Below, one piece after another: positions 34,633 through 42,993 of a stretch of DNA of 64,000 bases. The number at the start of each line of letters is the position of its first letter. The stretch's first letter is position 1. Source of the stretch: Rhizobium redzepovicii. GTDB taxonomy: Bacteria > Pseudomonadota > Alphaproteobacteria > Rhizobiales > Rhizobiaceae. The notes beneath the pieces were generated by a model. The model was not told the DNA's origin and made no database searches. It saw nothing but the letters and a program-made list of their open reading frames with translations. The DNA is taken from contig NZ_JAILYH010000015.1 in assembly GCF_019793435.1 (NCBI RefSeq), forward strand, positions 141,971 to 205,970. The letters run 5' to 3'. The translations under genes and the position numbers were made by a program.

Positions 34633-36123
34633 TCAGGTCAGCACGCCGTCCACATCGATGGAGATGCTCAGCGTATCCGTATCGTAATGATGCGCTGCCC
34701 CATCCGAAATCTTATAATAGAACGTCTCGCTCACATCTCCGGTAAGCCCGGCAAGCTTCGCCGCGTCGAGCGTGTAGCTGTAGTCGCCATGATCGTCGAC
34801 ATGGATGCTGCCGTATTGGCCGGTCAGCGTCAGACCGTTCTTGCCGACGACTTCGCCGTCGAAGCGGCGAAGCAGCAGGATCCCATTGGCCGAACTGTCG
34901 TTTTCGAGGAGATTGCCATGATGGGCAACATCCGTGTCGGCTGAGATCTTCAAACTGTCATGGGCTGCGACGATTATCGGAACCGTGTCCGCATGCGCTG
35001 TATCGCCGGCAGCGTGGCTATCAAGGCTCACAAACAGGGCGTCGGCCTCGTCGAGCGTCGTGTTGTTGCTGACGGGAAAGGTGTTCGCGGCGATGATGGC
35101 CGGCGATATGCTGTAGGGCGTGACATCGCTGGCGATGACATTGTCGTGGAACGCTCCGGATGCAGGCCTGTCGACCTTCAGCGCCGCCTGCGACAGGTCG
35201 TCGAAAATGTTGCTGTGGACATCGATATCTTCGCGAACGTAACTGGTGGTGCCGGCGGAACTGACCACCACGCCCCATACGCCGTCATGGATGTAATTGC
35301 CTGAGATATCATAGTCTCTGGTGTCGCCCTGGTCGCCGAGGCCGACGGCGTAGGACCAGCTGTAGCCGCCATACCCCGATATGTCGTTGTCGTGGATGGC
35401 GATATTCGTGCCCGCCTGAGCGGCCACCCCGAAGCCGCCGCCAACCAGCGTGTTGTCCTCGATCACGGCATTGACAGGCCGGACGAGCGCCAGCACGCCC
35501 TTCGGGCTAATGGCGCCCGTCTGGTCGAGATAGTTGCCGCTGATCAGGATGTTGCTGCTGTCGTTCATCTGCACGGCATCTGCCGTGGTGCCGTGGGCAT
35601 TGGTAACGGTGTTGTTGAGAAGATTGACGCCATTGATCTTCTCGATCCAGACGCCATCGCCGTTCACGTCGTTGATCGTGCTGTTTTCGATGGTGATATT
35701 CGAGCCTGTTCGGAAGGTGACGGAACCGGACTTGCCCGCCAAGCCGGTGTGATCGACCTCGACATTGCGCACGGTCCAGTTCGAGACATAGCCGCCATAA
35801 ATAGCTGCACCGCCGGTATCCGAGATCTTGATGTTCTCGATGACGATGTTCGACGCATAAAGGCTGTGAATGCCGTCGCCGGGACTATGGATGACCGGCG
35901 CATCGCCGATCCCGTAGCTGCCGATGGTGATCGGGGCGCTGGCGGTGCCGGAATATTTCAGGTCGAGTTGGTCGTTGTAAACGCTTCCCGCGGCGAGCAG
36001 CACGCTATCGCCGGGCTGCAGCTTCAAATTTTCCACCGCCCAGAAGGATGCAAAAGGCGCATCCTCGCTCGTGCCGCTGTTGTTGTTGGCGCCTGTCGCC
36101 GAGTTCACATAATAGACTGTCAT
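34633..36123 (-). CDS. Right-handed beta-helix protein with cadherin-like C-terminal domain, paralogue 2
   Basis: 496 residues. Residues about 5-340 form a right-handed parallel beta-helix: repeats such as SNIVIENIKISDTGGAAIYG, NITIENSTINDVNGDGVWIE and NILISGNYLDQTG give the N-x-I/V-x-x-N ladder of pectate lyase/C5-epimerase-like folds. Residues about 395-496 form a cadherin-like/VCBS-type domain (GNLLENDSSANG, GSIHVDDHGDYSYTLDAAKLAG). There is no signal peptide, so type I secretion of the PrsDE kind is plausible. It is the same length as its tandem paralogue and presumably acts on extracellular or surface glycan. Confidence 0.8.
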   Translation of the reverse strand: MTVYYVNSATGANNNSGTSEDAPFASFWAVENLKLQPGDSVLLAAGSVYNDQLDLKYSGTASAPITIGSYGIGDAPVIHSPGDGIHSLYASNIVIENIKISDTGGAAIYGGYVSNWTVRNVEVDHTGLAGKSGSVTFRTGSNITIENSTINDVNGDGVWIEKINGVNLLNNTVTNAHGTTADAVQMNDSSNILISGNYLDQTGAISPKGVLALVRPVNAVIEDNTLVGGGFGVAAQAGTNIAIHDNDISGYGGYSWSYAVGLGDQGDTRDYDISGNYIHDGVWGVVVSSAGTTSYVREDIDVHSNIFDDLSQAALKVDRPASGAFHDNVIASDVTPYSISPAIIAANTFPVSNNTTLDEADALFVSLDSHAAGDTAHADTVPIIVAAHDSLKISADTDVAHHGNLLENDSSANGILLLRRFDGEVVGKNGLTLTGQYGSIHVDDHGDYSYTLDAAKLAGLTGDVSETFYYKISDGAAHHYDTDTLSISIDVDGVLT

Positions 36124-36454
36124 ATCGCCATATGCTCGCATTGTCGCGCAGCTGTGTGGGGATCAGCTGCGATGAGTGGATCGGATGCGGTCGGGGCGAA
36201 AGGCCATAGAACAATCTTCGATTGTCACGACGGCGGTAGACAGGCTGTGGCCTGCAATGCTCCCGAGAAGCCTGGCGGTGGCTGCATCCTCGACAATACA
36301 ACTTAAGAGAAAATAATCTATAAAATAACGACCGAAAGGTGAATGAAATGGTAATGGACCGTTTGCAATTACCGTAAGGGAACAGCCGCCCTCGCCCTTC
36401 AATGCCCCTTACGGGACGCTTCAGGACGAGGGCGGAGAGAGGCCGTCCCCTATC
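36124..36454. other. Gap between the tandem beta-helix genes
   Basis: 331 bp. It contains the upstream region of the second paralogue (TGGCGATATGAC at its start matches the other paralogue), an AT-rich block at 36300-36350 likely to hold a promoter, and a family A repeat at 36391-36436. No additional gene seen. Confidence 0.5.
36391..36436. repeat. Dispersed repeat family A, copy 4
   Basis: CTCGCCCTTCAATGCCCCTT followed by ACGGGACGCTTCAGGACGAGGG. It lies downstream of the upstream beta-helix gene and may end its transcript. Confidence 0.5.
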
Positions 36455-37945
36455 TTAGCTTAGCAAGCCATCCATATGGATGAAGACGGTCAGCGTATCC
36501 GCGTCGCTGTGATGGGAGGTTCCATCGTCGATGCCGTACTTGAAAGACTCGCTCACATGTCCACTATGGTCGTCGGGCAGCTTCGTTTCATCGAGCGTGT
36601 AGGCATAGTTGCCTTCCCGGTCCACGTGGATGGAACCGTAGTCTCCAGTCAGTGTCAGGCCGTGCTTGCCGACGGCTTCGTCGCCGAAGCGGCGAAGCAC
36701 CAGCGTATCGTTGTCGGAGCTGTCGTTCTCCAGAAGATTGCCGCGATGGGCTTCGCCCGTATCGGTGAAGATCTTCAGATTGTCGTGAACGGCGACTACT
36801 GCCGGGTCGGAGACCGCCTCCGTCGTTGCGGCAACCTTGGCCTCGGTGCTTGCAAGCGCCGTCTCGACACTTGCGACCGTGTGGTTGTTACTGACGGAAA
36901 AGGTATGCGCGTCGACGATGGCGGGGGATATGCTGGTGGCCTTGACGCCGGTCTCGATGGTGTTGTTGTAGAAGGAGCCGGATGCCGGCCTGTCGACCTT
37001 CAGCGCCGCCTGTGTGAGGTCGTCGAAGACGTTGTCGTGGACCTTGATATTCGTCAGGCTATAGCTGGTGCCGGTGGCGCCGCTGACGGCCACGCCCCAG
37101 GCGCCATCGTGAATGTGGTTGCCAGAAATGTCGTAATCCCGTGCGCTGCCCTGATCGCCGAGGCCGACGGCGAAGGACCAGCTGTAACCGTGATATCCCG
37201 ATATGTCGTTGCCGTGGATGGCGACATTCTTGCCCGCAGGCGCGCTGATACCGAAGCCGCCGCCGGTCAGGACATTGTCCGCGACCACGGCATCGGAGGC
37301 CCGCACCAGCGCGATTCCCCCCTTCGGACTGACGGCATGGGTCTGGTCGAGATGATTGCCCTTGATCAGAATATTGCTGCTGTCGTTGACCTGCATCGCA
37401 TCGGCCGTAGAGCCGCTGGCACTGGTGACGGAATTGTTAAGAAGTTTGACGCCACTGACCTTTTCGATCCAGAAACCGTCGCCTTTGACATCAGATATCT
37501 TGCTGTCTTCGACCGTGACGTTCTTGCTGTTCCTGAAGGTGACGGCGCCTGCGTTTTCCGACATCCCGCTCTTGGCGATCTCGACATTGCGGACCGTCCA
37601 GTTGGTGACATCGCCGCCATAGATGGCCGCACCGCCGGTGTTCGATATTTTGAGGTTTTCGATGACGATGTTCGAGGCATAAAGACTGTGAATGCCATCG
37701 CCGCCGCTGTGGATGACGGGTGCGGTCCCCGTCCCGTAACTGCCGAACTTGATCGGCGCACTCTCGGTGCCGGAATATTTGATATCGAACTGCTCGTTGA
37801 AGACACTGCCCTTGGCAAGAAGCACGCTGTCGCCCGGTTTCAAAGTCAAGGATTCCACTTTGGACAAAGTCGCAAAAGCCGAGTTCTGGCCCGTTCCGCC
37901 GTTGCGGTCGGAGCCAGTCGCTGAGTTCACATAGTAGATTGTCAT
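36455..37945 (-). CDS. Right-handed beta-helix protein with cadherin-like C-terminal domain, paralogue 1
   Basis: 496 residues, colinear with and highly similar to the gene at 34633: shared blocks include YASNIVIEN, WTVRNVE, DSSNILI-GN, GGGFG, AIH-NDISGY and DQAALKVDRPASG-like segments. Beta-helix ladder at about 5-345, cadherin-like domain at about 395-496 (GNLLENDSSDND, GSIHVDREGNYAYTLDETKL). The middle linker (about 345-395) differs most between paralogues. It has no signal peptide. Its ATG is preceded by TTGGCGAT rather than a standard ribosome site, as in the paralogue. Likely a type I-secreted glycan lyase, epimerase or binding protein. Confidence 0.8.
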   Translation of the reverse strand: MTIYYVNSATGSDRNGGTGQNSAFATLSKVESLTLKPGDSVLLAKGSVFNEQFDIKYSGTESAPIKFGSYGTGTAPVIHSGGDGIHSLYASNIVIENLKISNTGGAAIYGGDVTNWTVRNVEIAKSGMSENAGAVTFRNSKNVTVEDSKISDVKGDGFWIEKVSGVKLLNNSVTSASGSTADAMQVNDSSNILIKGNHLDQTHAVSPKGGIALVRASDAVVADNVLTGGGFGISAPAGKNVAIHGNDISGYHGYSWSFAVGLGDQGSARDYDISGNHIHDGAWGVAVSGATGTSYSLTNIKVHDNVFDDLTQAALKVDRPASGSFYNNTIETGVKATSISPAIVDAHTFSVSNNHTVASVETALASTEAKVAATTEAVSDPAVVAVHDNLKIFTDTGEAHRGNLLENDSSDNDTLVLRRFGDEAVGKHGLTLTGDYGSIHVDREGNYAYTLDETKLPDDHSGHVSESFKYGIDDGTSHHSDADTLTVFIHMDGLLS

Positions 37946-38415
37946 ATCGCCAATGTTGCCCTGTTCGTCGGATCGCTACATCGCCACTCGAATCGACCGG
38001 AACCGGCCGTCCGAACGCGGCGGGAGCAACCCGCCACGGCAAAAGGGCGAGAAGATGTTGTCAATGCGGCAGCGGGCCAGTTTGCGGACCTTACTCCACA
38101 GGCAATGGCGCGGATTTGCTAACACACTGGAAAGATGCAACTTATCCGAAAATTATCCGGCGGGGTAATTGCATGAATCGGCGGTATGTGGAGCGATGGA
38201 GCAATAAAAGATATGCCGTGTAGCCCCCTCATCCCACCCTTCGGGCCACCTTCTCCCCGCTGGGGGAGCAAGCCGAAGGCTTCGTGTCTACACAGGATGC
38301 GTTCGAGAAGGGCAAAACGTTCCCACGATTCCACTTCTCCCCAGCGGGGAGAAGATGTCGGCAGGCAGATGAGGGGGCCAAACGGCACGGCAGCCAAGGT
38401 CTTCGAGGCACTACT
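37946..38415. other. Gap between beta-helix genes and exporter operon
   Basis: 470 bp. It holds the probable promoter region of the beta-helix genes and a long inverted repeat (38224-38378, described separately). No coding region is convincing: the small frames follow the repeat arms. Confidence 0.5.
38224..38378. repeat. Dispersed repeat family C as a long inverted repeat
   Basis: Left arm 38224-38268 has CCCCCTCATCCC and CCTTCTCCCCGCTGGGGGAG; right arm 38334-38378 has ACTTCTCCCCAGCGGGGAGAAG and GGCAGATGAGGGGG (quoted in parts). The arms are inverted copies with an inner GC hairpin each. Such CTCATC...CTTCTCCCCG palindromes are common in Rhizobiaceae intergenic DNA. It may help stop transcription from the exporter operon. 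Confidence 0.6.
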
Positions 38416-39627
38416 TCACCCCCTCTCCCGCAACGCCGCCCTCAGCGGCAGCCTTGCCGCCGCCAGCGCCGGCAGGGCACCACCGATCACGCCGACCGCC
38501 AGCCCGAGCAAACCTGCCGTCAAAATCACATCAGGCGTAACCACAAGGTCAAACGCCATCTTGGTATTGTTTGCGCCCATCGTGCTTGCCTGCCAACCGT
38601 CAAAGGCGAGCCGGGAGGTGAGGATGCCGACACCGGCGCCAGCCACCGATAGCAGCACCGCCTCGAACCAGGTGGTGGCGAATGCCGGCAGGCGGGAAAA
38701 GCCGAGCAGACGCAAGGTGGCGATCTCAACGCCGCGGTCCGAGACCGAGCTCATCATCGTGTTCAGCGCGCCCGCCGTCGCGCCGACCGCCATCAGCAGC
38801 GCGATCGGCCAGCCGAACAGGCGGATCAGGCTCTCGGTGCGTTCGGCCTGCGCGGCATAAAGATCGGCCTCGGGGATTGATGTGAGTGGCGTGCCCGATA
38901 TATCGGACAGTCTCTCGCGCAGCACCGCCAGCGCACGCGCGGGATCGCCCCCGCCGGCAAGCCGCACGCGCAGGCTCTGCACCTGTCCCTGCCGGCCGAA
39001 GGCCGCTTGCACAGCATCCAGATCCGCCCAGATCTCGGATTCGAAGGCGCTGCCGCCGGAAGTGAAATGACCGGCGACGGTCCAATCGACAGCGCCGAAC
39101 CGCACTCTCCGGCCGACGGCAAAGCCGGGGAAAGCGTCTGCGATGCGGGCGCCGACGACGATCTCGCGTCCGCCCGGCGCAAACAGCCGCCCCTGCGAAA
39201 GCCGGGCGCGGCCGCGCAGATCGAGCCCTGTGCGGTCCATGCCCCGCAGCGACAGCGTCTGCTCGGCGCCGTCGCTCCCCTTCACATCGATCGGCACGAT
39301 GGTCTCGCGCGACAGCGCCAGCCCGCCGGCCCGGTCGCGCGCGATGCCGGTGTCCCCGCTGATGGCGGTCAGGCTGCGGATCGCATCTGCCGGCACGTCG
39401 GAACCGGTTTCCTGGTTGGTGCCGCCGCCGAGGATGACGGCGATGTCTGGCGAGCCGGCACCGGCAAGAGCCGCCTCGAAGCCGCGCGCCATCGCTAGAA
39501 ACCCTGCCAGCACCGCCACCACGAGAGCGACCGACAGCACCATCGACAGCGAAATCGCGAGCCGACGCGGCAGGCTGCCGAGATTGATTCTCATCATGAG
39601 AAAGGTCTGCTTGAGCGCTGATGACAT
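38416..39627 (-). CDS. FtsX-like ABC exporter permease B
   Basis: 403 residues with four main membrane spans: one near the N-terminus (LAISLSMVLSVALVVAVLAGFL) and three in the C-terminal third, as in FtsX/MacB permeases. A large periplasmic domain lies between. The last gene of a four-gene minus-strand operon; it starts 4 bp after the preceding permease stop. It pairs with the 39632 permease and the ATPase at 40768. Export of a lipid, peptide or drug across the inner membrane is likely. Confidence 0.88.
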   Translation of the reverse strand: MSSALKQTFLMMRINLGSLPRRLAISLSMVLSVALVVAVLAGFLAMARGFEAALAGAGSPDIAVILGGGTNQETGSDVPADAIRSLTAISGDTGIARDRAGGLALSRETIVPIDVKGSDGAEQTLSLRGMDRTGLDLRGRARLSQGRLFAPGGREIVVGARIADAFPGFAVGRRVRFGAVDWTVAGHFTSGGSAFESEIWADLDAVQAAFGRQGQVQSLRVRLAGGGDPARALAVLRERLSDISGTPLTSIPEADLYAAQAERTESLIRLFGWPIALLMAVGATAGALNTMMSSVSDRGVEIATLRLLGFSRLPAFATTWFEAVLLSVAGAGVGILTSRLAFDGWQASTMGANNTKMAFDLVVTPDVILTAGLLGLAVGVIGGALPALAAARLPLRAALRERG

Positions 39628-39631
39628 TGGA

Positions 39632-40771
39632 TTATCTCGTTTTGAAAGCGTTGACGATCGGCAGACGCATGGCGTTCACGGCCGGCAGCAGCCCGGTCAG
39701 TAGGCCGAGCCCGGCAATGATCGCGATGGATTTCAGCAGTACCTCGCCGCTGAAGACGAGGCCGAATTCCGGCCCGATCGACAGTGTCGCGAGCTTGGCC
39801 AGGATGAGCCCGCCGGCCCCGCCGATGGCGAAGATGAACAGCGTCTCGCCGAGAATGAGCGCGACGATGCGACCCCGGGAAAAGCCGAGCACCTTCATCA
39901 CGCCGATTTCGAAGCGGCGCTCCCTGACGGCAAAGAGCATGGTGTTGACCGATATCATCAGGATCGTCACGAAGGCCGCGCCGACGACGAGGCTGACGAT
40001 CAGCCCGACATCGGCGAACTGCCGGAGAAATCCTTCGAGGAACTGTTTTTCCGATTGCGTCTGGGTCTGCGCCGCAGAATTGGCAAAGAGCGCGTCGATG
40101 CGCGCCGCCAGCACGCCCGAAGCGATACCGTCGCGCGGGCGCACCACGAAGGCGTCGACGGTATCCCTGTCCCGCGCGCGGGCGGCATTGACCATGTCGT
40201 AGCGAGCGAGCATGAAATAGGTGTCGCTGCCGGCATCAGCCCCCTCGAAGATGCCCGCGATGGTGAAGCTCCAGTTCCGGCTGCCGTCGGCCTTCATGAG
40301 CTGACTGGTGAGGCCGATGCGCTGGCCGACCGACCAGTTCTGCGCCTCAGCCAGCGCTCTGCCGACGAGCACCCGGTCGCCGCCTTCTTCCAGCGCCGAG
40401 ATCAGCTCGGGCGTCAGCCGGAGTTCGGCACCATTGGCCGCGGCAATCGCCTGCGGATCGACCGCGCTGACGGCGACGACATTCTTCTCGACCTCGACGA
40501 AGCCGCGCATCCGCGCCGTATAGGCGACGGCGGCGACACCACCTTCCGCCGCGATCCGGTTGAGATAAGCAATCGGCAGCGGCAGCCCCCGGCCCGATTT
40601 ATTGAACACGCCGAGCAGATTGTCGCTGGCGCCGGCCGCCCCCTGGCTGCCGCTGACGAAACTCGCCGTCAGTCCGTAGATCAGGAAGGCGATGCCGACC
40701 GAAAACATCAGCAGAATGGCGCGCAGCCGCTTACGCCAGGCATTGCGCCGCATGAGCTGGAAAAAGGTCAT
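39632..40771 (-). CDS. FtsX-like ABC exporter permease A
   Basis: 379 residues, FtsX fold: N-terminal span (LRAILLMFSVGIAFLIYGL), periplasmic domain, then three spans with RERRFEIGVMKVLGFSRGRIVALILGE, the conserved FtsX cytosolic loop. Its ATG overlaps the end of the ATPase gene (ATGA), so the two are translationally coupled. The two permeases form a heterodimer, unlike MacB, where one fused chain is a homodimer. Confidence 0.9.
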   Translation of the reverse strand: MTFFQLMRRNAWRKRLRAILLMFSVGIAFLIYGLTASFVSGSQGAAGASDNLLGVFNKSGRGLPLPIAYLNRIAAEGGVAAVAYTARMRGFVEVEKNVVAVSAVDPQAIAAANGAELRLTPELISALEEGGDRVLVGRALAEAQNWSVGQRIGLTSQLMKADGSRNWSFTIAGIFEGADAGSDTYFMLARYDMVNAARARDRDTVDAFVVRPRDGIASGVLAARIDALFANSAAQTQTQSEKQFLEGFLRQFADVGLIVSLVVGAAFVTILMISVNTMLFAVRERRFEIGVMKVLGFSRGRIVALILGETLFIFAIGGAGGLILAKLATLSIGPEFGLVFSGEVLLKSIAIIAGLGLLTGLLPAVNAMRLPIVNAFKTR

Positions 40772-41466
40772 CGGCCTTCCCCCTCGACGAATTCGCCTTT
40801 GTTGAGATGCAGCGTGCGCCTCGCAAAGGCGGCGGCCTCGGGATCGTGCGTGACCATGATGATGGTCTTCTGAAGCTCGCGATTGAGGAAGACCAGCATC
40901 TCCAGGATATCATTGGCCGATTTCCGGTCGAGATCGCCGGTCGGCTCGTCGCAGAGAATGAGATCAGGATCGGCGACGATGGCACGCGCAATGCCGACGC
41001 GCTGCTGCTGCCCGCCCGACATGCTCGACGGAAACTGCCGCTGGCGCCCGGCAAGCCCGACCAGATCCATCACCGTGTCGACACGCGCCCGACGCTCCTT
41101 GCGCGTCAGCGGCTTCAAGAGCAGCGGCAACTCGATATTGTCAGCCGCATTCAGCATCGGCAGCAGATTGTAGAACTGGAAGACGATGCCCATGCTGTGC
41201 GCCCGCCAGGCGGCCCTCGCCCCTTCGCCCATCTGCTCGAGATGGCTGCGCCCGATCCGGATCTCGCCGGCGTCAGCGCTGTCGATGCCGCCCAGCATAT
41301 TCAGCAGCGTCGATTTTCCGGAACCCGACGGCCCCATGACCGCAACGAAATCGCCGCGCGGAATGGAGAGGTCAAGCCCCGAAAAGATCGGTATCGTCTC
41401 CGCCCCGATCCGGAACGCCTTCCTGACGCCGGCAAGCGCGATATAGGGGTCTTGAGTGTCGGTCAT
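40768..41466 (-). CDS. MacB/LolD-type ABC exporter ATPase
   Basis: 232 residues of the MacB/LolD/FtsE group. Walker A GPSGSGKST near residue 42, Q-loop IVFQFYNLLP, signature MSGGQQQRVGIARA, Walker B LILCDEPTGDLD and the switch MVTHDP. It drives the two FtsX-type permeases that follow. The 206-bp gap upstream, before the adaptor gene, holds repeats. Confidence 0.94.
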   Translation of the reverse strand: MTDTQDPYIALAGVRKAFRIGAETIPIFSGLDLSIPRGDFVAVMGPSGSGKSTLLNMLGGIDSADAGEIRIGRSHLEQMGEGARAAWRAHSMGIVFQFYNLLPMLNAADNIELPLLLKPLTRKERRARVDTVMDLVGLAGRQRQFPSSMSGGQQQRVGIARAIVADPDLILCDEPTGDLDRKSANDILEMLVFLNRELQKTIIMVTHDPEAAAFARRTLHLNKGEFVEGEGR

Positions 41467-41525
41467 TGCTCTGCTCCTTGGTGGTTTGTTGATCTGTGGC
41501 CGGTAACCGGTGGCCGCCCTGGTTC

Positions 41526-41558
41526 TTCGAGGCCCCTGCGGGGCACCTCAGAATGAGG
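41526..41558. repeat. Dispersed repeat family A, copy 5
   Basis: TTCGAGGCCCCTGCGGGGCA followed by CCTCAGAATGAGG, in the opposite orientation to the copy 110 bp away at 41671. Confidence 0.6.
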
Positions 41559-41596
41559 TCGGAGAGAAGCTGCGATCTCCGGCACAACAAGCCGAA

Positions 41597-41660
41597 CCGC
41601 ACGGCACCAATCAGCCCGCCTGCCGCACGGCACCCGATCAGCTTTCCAGCCACACGGCAC
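41597..41660. repeat. Three imperfect tandem copies of an ACGGCAC unit
   Basis: CCGCACGGCACC (about 41597), CCGCACGGCACC (41623) and CCACACGGCACA (41649) recur with a period of about 26 bp, with partly conserved ATCAGC/CCAGC flanks. They lie between the two family A repeats. No function known. Confidence 0.4.
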
Positions 41661-41670
41661 AACAACCAGC

Positions 41671-41720
41671 CCTCATCCTGAGGTGCGCAGGCCGAAGGCC
41701 GGAGCCTCGAAGGACGAGGG
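41671..41720. repeat. Dispersed repeat family A, copy 6, overlapping an adaptor gene's end
   Basis: CCTCATCCTGAGGTGCGCAG, a GCCGAAGGC hairpin loop, and CCGGAGCCTCGAAGGACGAGG (quoted in parts). Read on the minus strand it encodes SSFEAPAFGLRTSG, which forms the C-terminus of the HlyD-type gene. Confidence 0.75.
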
Positions 41721-42872
41721 CGGGTGATGAGCACCAGCGGCCGACGCACCGGAAGCCGCGGCATCCCCCACCACCAGCCGGATACGCGCCGCCATGGCAG
41801 GCCGCATGCCCAGCGGCGGCGACGTCAGCGACAGGCGCAGCGTCACCGTCCCCTTTTCCCGCGAAATGACAGGCGCGATCTTCGACACCTCGATCGCAAA
41901 GGGCTGGCCGGGGAAGCCGTCGAGAATCGCCTCGCCCGACAGGCCCGGCCGCATCAGCGCGATATTGGCCTCGGCCACATCGGCATCGATGACCAGGCTC
42001 GCCATATCGGTAATAGTGAGCAGGCTTTCATCCTCCCGCACGCTGTCCTCGCGCGACAGCACCGTGTCGCCGACATGCGCGTCGAGCCGCGTGACGATGC
42101 CGGAGATCGGCGCACGCACGATCAGCGCCTCCACCCGCTCACGCGCCTTGTCGATCTCGAGCTCCGCCTTTTCAGCATCCTGGCGCGCCTGCAGGACGGC
42201 ATTCTCGGCCTTATCGACAGCCGTTCTCGCCTCCTCCAGCGACTGCGCCGACATGGCGTCGTGCCCGGCGAGCCGTTCGCTGCGCGCAAACGACAATCGC
42301 GCCTGTGCAAACTCGATGGTCCTTGCATCAAGCGCCAGCGCCGCCGCCCGTCCCGATATCTCGGCGCCCCGAAGCGAAAAGCCTGCGCCGGCATCGTCAA
42401 GCCGCACCAGCACCTGCCCTGCGACGACGCTGTCGCCCGCGTCGACCTCGACCGCGACGATCCGGCCCTCATATTTGGAAAAGACTGTGGCGATATCGGT
42501 GGCGACAACATAGCCGGAGCCGGTGATTTCCCGGGTCGACGCAGCTGTGCTCTTCGCTCCATCCTCGGTCGGAGTCCGCATCGCCCCAACAGCGACGCCG
42601 TCTCTGACGCGCCTCTCCACCCTATCAGCGGATATCGCAAGATCACCGCCCGAAAAACCCGCAAGCGCGGTCTCGACACGCTGCAGCGTCTCGGCCCTAT
42701 AGAAAAGAGCCGCCGCCAGCGGTGCCGCCGCAGCAAGGACAAGCATCGCGCCAGGGATCACGCGCCGCCGGGCACGAGGCTTCGGCGGCGCCATCTTCAA
42801 GGTCCCGGGCTCGATCGAAAGCGATCTGAGCTTGGCCGCAAGGTCTCGGTCATGTTCTGATGTCGTGTTCAT
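41673..42872 (-). CDS. HlyD/RND-type periplasmic adaptor of the ABC exporter
   Basis: 399 residues from ATG 42872. One N-terminal membrane span (VIPGAMLVLAAAAPLAAALF), a lipoyl half (GRIVAVEVDAGDSVVAGQVLVRLDD), a coiled-coil hairpin (about 160-230, with ALDARTIEFAQARLSFARSERL), then the second lipoyl half (ALIVRAPISGIVTRLDAHVGD) and beta-barrel. It would link the inner-membrane ABC exporter to an outer-membrane channel. First gene of the operon. The last ~17 residues come from a dispersed repeat and are not family-like. An ATG 12 bp further upstream is also possible. Confidence 0.87.
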   Translation of the reverse strand: MNTTSEHDRDLAAKLRSLSIEPGTLKMAPPKPRARRRVIPGAMLVLAAAAPLAAALFYRAETLQRVETALAGFSGGDLAISADRVERRVRDGVAVGAMRTPTEDGAKSTAASTREITGSGYVVATDIATVFSKYEGRIVAVEVDAGDSVVAGQVLVRLDDAGAGFSLRGAEISGRAAALALDARTIEFAQARLSFARSERLAGHDAMSAQSLEEARTAVDKAENAVLQARQDAEKAELEIDKARERVEALIVRAPISGIVTRLDAHVGDTVLSREDSVREDESLLTITDMASLVIDADVAEANIALMRPGLSGEAILDGFPGQPFAIEVSKIAPVISREKGTVTLRLSLTSPPLGMRPAMAARIRLVVGDAAASGASAAGAHHPPSSFEAPAFGLRTSG

Positions 42873-42993
42873 GCCGGCAAACATCGCCGACCCGACAGCA
42901 ATCGCGACCTCGAACACGATCCAGGGAGTCCTCGATCGCGATTGTGTACGTGGCAGTGGCCGTCCTTGTCCTTCGAGGATCAGGCCGTCCGCC

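Noticed and set aside
36476..37924. 482-codon plus-strand frame antisense to a beta-helix gene
   Set aside because: A repetitive mirror of the beta-helix repeats; the minus-strand frame has the N-x-I-x-x-N ladder and a matching paralogue.
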